Source: Sympetrum striolatum (taxonomy: Eukaryota > Arthropoda > Insecta > Odonata > Libellulidae). From it: DNA of 64,000 nucleotides. The notes under the pieces were generated by a model. That model was given only the letters and a program-made list of their open reading frames with translations. It did no database searches and was not told the DNA's origin. The stretch's first letter is position 1. Every line of letters starts with the position of its first letter. The stretch covers positions 82,107,152 to 82,171,151 of the forward strand of contig OX388350.1 of the NCBI GenBank assembly GCA_947579665.1. The letters are read 5' to 3'. Shown piece by piece: positions 59,460 to 64,000 of this stretch. A program made the position numbers and the translations under genes.

Positions 59460-62400
59460 AGGATCGAAGTTGTTAAGGAACTAACCTTTATTTATTCATT
59501 AAATTCATTAATTCAACCTCAATGGGGAATATATCTTAACTTATATAGGTACTTAAATAAAATACTAGTAGTTGAGTTCTACTAATACCTGAATTTAAAA
59601 TTAATAATTTGGAATTTGATATAAAATATAATCCTAATTCGATCGAAGATCAAATGGAAATTAAGTTTATTAAAATCGAATTTCTCGTTTAATGCGCTCT
59701 TGAATTCGTATGAGCTCGCGTAAAGGATAATTTATTTTCGAAAAATGAAATCAAGTCTTTAGGGTTTATGATTTGTAGATGTGGAATTTTGGGATAGTGT
59801 CGCCTTTAGTTTGATAGAAACACTTATTATTATTTATAAAAAACCATTTGATATCTAATGACTGTCTATCTATACCATGTTTTTATGGGAGAGACGTGAA
59901 ATAATCCTTTCAGAATGAAAAACGTATATTAATAATTGGAAAGAATAATATAGTTTGTATATATTCGTCACATAAATCAAAAATGTAACAGAATAAATCG
60001 AAATGCAATATTCATTATATTTTATTATTCAGTATGCATTCTGATTTTGATAGCTGTATTCCGGAATAAATGGGGAAATTGTTTAGTGATAAATAGATTG
60101 CAGAAAAAATATATATTAGAAAAGAATGATTATCTATGCAAAACGAAAGGGTTGAATAATATGTATGTCCGACGGATGATACCGAAAATATAATATTAAC
60201 TTGAAATACTACGTCCCGTTCAAGTAATCTTTTAAATCTCGAAAACTGATGTTATTTATTAAACATTCTATGGTCTTATTTCGAACTTTGTAACTTCAAA
60301 TGTCTATATTCTGCTTTGTATTTTTAAAAATTTCTCTCACATTAAAGATGCTTAATGATGTTTTAATACAAACCTTAAGCTTTGTTTTATATCAATAAAC
60401 TGTTCTGACCTTATCTCAAATATTAAGAAAATAACATTTAACTGGATGACTTAAAGAATGTATGAAGACGTAAATTAATTTATTAAGGAAAAGCTTTTGG
60501 AATTTTTGTACTGCGTCAATAAAATATCTTACACTCGTACTGCATAAAATTTGAAAGTAATGAAAGAAACGGCGAAAATTCTAGTAAGGCAGAAAATATC
60601 ATTATAAAAGTATTCACCTGAATCGGAAATCCGGAAGATATCATTTTGTTTATCCTTCGTATATTGGCATTTTCGCTATCACAGAAAAGCATCCCGAATA
60701 GTCATCCAAAAGTGAGTGAATTGAATTTCTCAAGACTTGAAAAGAGAAAAAATCACAAATTAATTTCGCAATTAATTAATTACATCCATAAAATTAGCAT
60801 GACTACATCTAACTAGTATTTTTTATGCAACGTAGTTAAACGAGATTAAGTACCACATCAAAGATGTTTGGCAAATATTGCTTTGGGATTCAATTCGATT
60901 ATTCATCAACCTCAAAAACAGAGATGACTTTACTGAAACATATATAATAAAAATACTAACGTTTCCTGTATCAATCAATTTAAAAACTCGAATGTGAATT
61001 CAATAATAATATTTAAATAAACCGCTAGTTCAATTGTAAATGAGCAAAGCAGAGTTCTTAAAACGATGAAGGATAGTAAATTCAATTACAAATTCTTTTC
61101 AGAATGAACATAAAAAGGATAGTTGAAAGTATCTACTGATGAAATAATATTCATCTACCGATGAATTGTGATAGCAAACATCTTATACTAACGTTAATTT
61201 AAAATGTAAAGATAGCTAACATATAGCAATTCATGTTTCGAGGTAAGAATTAAAATATATATATGCAGAGATAATTAGTTCTACCAACTAATAAAGATTA
61301 GAATGCAAGGAAAAGGTGAATATAATATTTTAGGGAGTTATTAAGAAAGATGTTAAATAAAATACGTCTATTAGGGAAATAAAAAAGTTAAATTTTAAAT
61401 ATAAAAGTCGTTGATATGTCATAGGTTTATGATATCCAGGTAATCTCGAAGAAATTTCCAAAACTATTATGCATATTACTCCAACACCCAAGTAAGATTT
61501 ATAATTCATTTCAAAAACAATCATTCCGACGACGATTTTGCGAGAAAATTAATGAGAAAATTAATTTTCATTTAGTATAAACTCTAATGGAAGGTAAGTA
61601 CCGATAAAAACATCTTGCAGTGGAAGTTATACAATTTTTAGGAAACCACGACCTTGAGATGATGCCTTTTTTCCTGTTCTTAATTGCTAGTGTTCAAATT
61701 ACAGAAAAAATAGAGAATGAAAGTAAGGTATTCTAAATAACTGAGAAAAAATTGAAGGTGATACTGGATTTAAAATAAAGACGAAACTAAGGGAAATCAA
61801 ATCGACCTAATGAAATCCCCTTTCAAAACGGCTACAAGTTTACAAGTATACAAAATTCATCTTGAATATAAAATAATCAAAATCGGAATATAAATATATA
61901 ATTTAAATCGTAAGCCAAATTATTTTGTTAGAGCAATATTAACTGCCCTTTAAAAATAAAAATATGTTACGCTGGAGGTATTTAACATCAGAAAGAATAA
62001 ATGTTGGAAAATATCATAATAAAATAGCTAACCCTTATCTTATTTCCAAAAGACATCATTTGATGATCCTAATTTGAACGCGCTTTCGTTATCACACCCA
62101 AGACACAAAAGAATCATCCATATGCGAGAGAGCTCACTTTATCAAACATGAAAAAGGCAAAATTTAATAAATTGTATAAAAAATTATTTAAGTTTTTAAT
62201 GAAATAATAATTAATTATTTCCATAAAATATTGTACGATTTATCCGCAAGTGCTATCTGACGCTAATAGTAATTGCTCAGAGTAGGATTTCCAATACGAA
62301 CTCGTTAGACGAGTTTGGATTCCAAATCGAAGATATTAAGAGATGATTTCAATTATCAGAGATAATCAGCAGCTAACTATTTGTCCTACGATGAGATTCC

Positions 62401-63120
62401 AAATCGAAGATGTTAAGGAACTATCTCTTAGGCATTCAGTAAATTAATTAATTCAACCTCAAACGCGAAGATATCTTAACTAATATACATAAATAAAACA
62501 CTAGTAGTTGATTACTTAGTTAATTTATATTTAAAATTTGAATTTGTATCCAATAAAAATATTGAAGCGAAACGGGAATTAATAATATGCGAATAAAGCA
62601 AATATCTTAAAAAAATAAAAAATGGAAAATTCAAATTCAAAATCTATTCCGAAGGTGCGTTAGAAGTATATTTGGTAGAATTAAAAAATGTTATTAATGA
62701 TAACCCCAGAAATTCCGTTAAAGACAAAGTACTGTGCTAGGATACGTTTTAGAATAACTTGAATTTGAGTTTTAAAGATTCCTAACTGATATCCATTGAT
62801 GATTCGAGGGTGAGCATAAAAAGTTACATACTACCAAGAGAGTCGGTACCAATGCTCCAAACTTAAATTCAAAGTCAATTTGAATAAAGTATCAAAAGGA
62901 AAGTTTACAGAAAGAAATTACAGCTGCCAAACACTGAATTCACTGTGTTAAAGTGCATATTGGCAGCATGTGACCAGAAATTTTATGGGGAATTCAAAAT
63001 ATTTTCAAAGAAATACATATTTGAATGATTATTATAATTTATTAAATGTACTGTAATAAGTCAAATAATTAAGTCAAAACTTAAAAAATAGTCATATGAA
63101 ATTTAATTAAGAAACTGAAA
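59460..63120. repeat. very diverged ~1.4-1.5 kb tandem repeat
   Basis: A landmark (ATCGAAG..GTTAAGGAACTA, then ATTCAACCTCAA, then a GATATCTTAAC-like stretch) occurs at about 59,463, 60,852 and 62,391. A second landmark (GAAAATATCAT.ATAAAA followed by GA.ATCATTTTG or GACATCATTTGA) occurs at about 60,590 and 62,010. Copies are strongly diverged with many small indels. No coding frame is recognised. Confidence 0.65.
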
Positions 63121-64000
63121 AACTTATTTACAACAAAGAATATCTTGTTCATTAGACTACTATGAAAGATGCCTCTTATCTTAGGTATGCATAGTGCATG
63201 TAATGATTTCAATGATAAAGAGGCAGCAATGCAGTTTTAGTAATAGGACTGGGAGGAGAGGACTGGCAGTACTCACGAATTGGTCTCGAAACCAGTAGAT
63301 TCTGATGAGGTGCTCCACTGTAAAGAAAGAAATAAGATTATGAATATGATAGCTTTACATGACAAATCCTTTCGCTGTCGTTTTCTGTGGAAACGGGTAT
63401 GGATTATCCAGGAGTCGATTATAGCATTCCGAGAAAATTCACGTTCCCCAAATCTGAAAAAATTAAAACGTCAAACTAATAAAATAGGTTCAATAAGGCA
63501 TACATAGTGCATGAAGTTGGAAGGACGACACTTCGACCTTCGGAAATCGAGGATAAAGAATTCAAGGAATTCGGTACTCGATTTCGGGTCTAAGGAAATC
63601 ATTAGCATCTCAGCTAACTTTTCGGCCATAACAATGCATTGAGAGCAGAGAATAGGGAAAGCGAAAGATCAATATGCATGTAAACAACTTTCACCTGCTC
63701 ACAGTAATTTACAGTTAATTGGAGGGCGAAAGTGCATCAGACGAGACGTAATGCCCAAATTTTTACAGAAAAGATAGTCCAACACTGTGAAGTCTTAGAG
63801 CTCTGGTTATTAATACCAAAGAACGCGTGGATGGAACGATGAATGATCGTTAGAGTCTAAATTCGCATCTGTTATAAACTAAAATTGAGAGATTAAATAG
63901 CAGAGACGATTCAATGATAAAAAAAACTGCATTGTATCGATTAAAATCAGAAAAGGTACAACAAATTATCTTACTCAAGGGAAAAGAAAATAATTTAATT
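63121..64000. other. unassigned sequence at right edge
   Basis: Contains a 75-codon open frame (63280-63507) without resemblance to a known protein. ATGCATAGTGCATG-like words occur at about 63,187 and 63,499 and flank it as near-identical direct repeats. The stretch is slightly less AT-rich than its left neighbour. Confidence 0.35.

Larger units (their letters stand above)
54617..59460. repeat. 217-222 bp tandem array
   Basis: Units marked by AAGCAAGACGAGGATGATTG recur at about 54,626, 57,006, 57,226, 57,448, 57,667, 57,884 and 59,315. Removing the piggyBac (2,162 bp with its TTAA) restores a 218-bp first interval. The last interval is enlarged by about 1.2 kb through the Penelope-like insertion. 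The array borders the hairpin at 54,616 and ends at a different repeat at 59,460. Confidence 0.9.

Noticed and set aside
63280..63507. 75-codon frame near the right edge
   Set aside because: Contains an ATG start but no recognisable motif, and lies between short direct repeats; insufficient to call a gene.

Overview
The window looks like a gene-poor, repeat-laden stretch of an insect nuclear genome. It is AT-rich and intron-bearing, and carries a ZAD domain (an arthropod zinc-finger-associated domain), a THAP/P-element transposase, hAT, piggyBac and Penelope-like elements, and TTAGG/TTGGG-like tracts. I cannot name the species; nothing suggests a bacterial or viral replicon.

Layout. (1) 1-9,460: a minus-strand ZAD-family gene. 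I read seven exons, all joined in phase 0: two encode the ZAD and five encode short, mostly acidic linkers. Its introns hold a Tigger-like MITE, two broken non-LTR retrotransposon pieces, a diverged ~150-180 bp tandem repeat and a 32-bp perfect palindrome. (2) 9,726-17,783: a hAT element with a perfect 8-bp target duplication, inserted about 270 bp upstream of the ZAD start codon. It contains a 452-bp MITE and a 4,855-bp P-type element with perfect 30-bp terminal inverted repeats and a five-exon transposase of 881 codons that reads through without a break. (3) 17,784-23,680: AT-rich sequence without a convincing gene, plus one weak collagen-like exon candidate. (4) 23,681-53,190: a composite satellite field. 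Blocks of a ~92-bp monomer alternate with blocks of a 14-bp minisatellite, and a deleted piggyBac copy has become part of it. (5) 51,307-54,616: a 20-bp minisatellite in ~645-bp higher-order units carrying TTGGG/TTAGG tracts and a 14-bp-stem hairpin. (6) 54,617-59,460: a ~217-222 bp tandem array interrupted by a full-length but mutated piggyBac (TTAA duplication, matching TIRs) and by a broken Penelope-like element with a GIY-YIG domain. (7) 59,460-64,000: a very diverged ~1.4-1.5 kb tandem repeat and unassigned sequence.

The only elements here that look functionally intact are the P-type transposon and, as far as it is visible, the ZAD gene. The hAT, piggyBac, Penelope-like and non-LTR coding regions are all broken. 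The relative order of several insertions can be read directly: P and the MITE went into the hAT, and piggyBac and the Penelope-like element went into a pre-existing satellite array.
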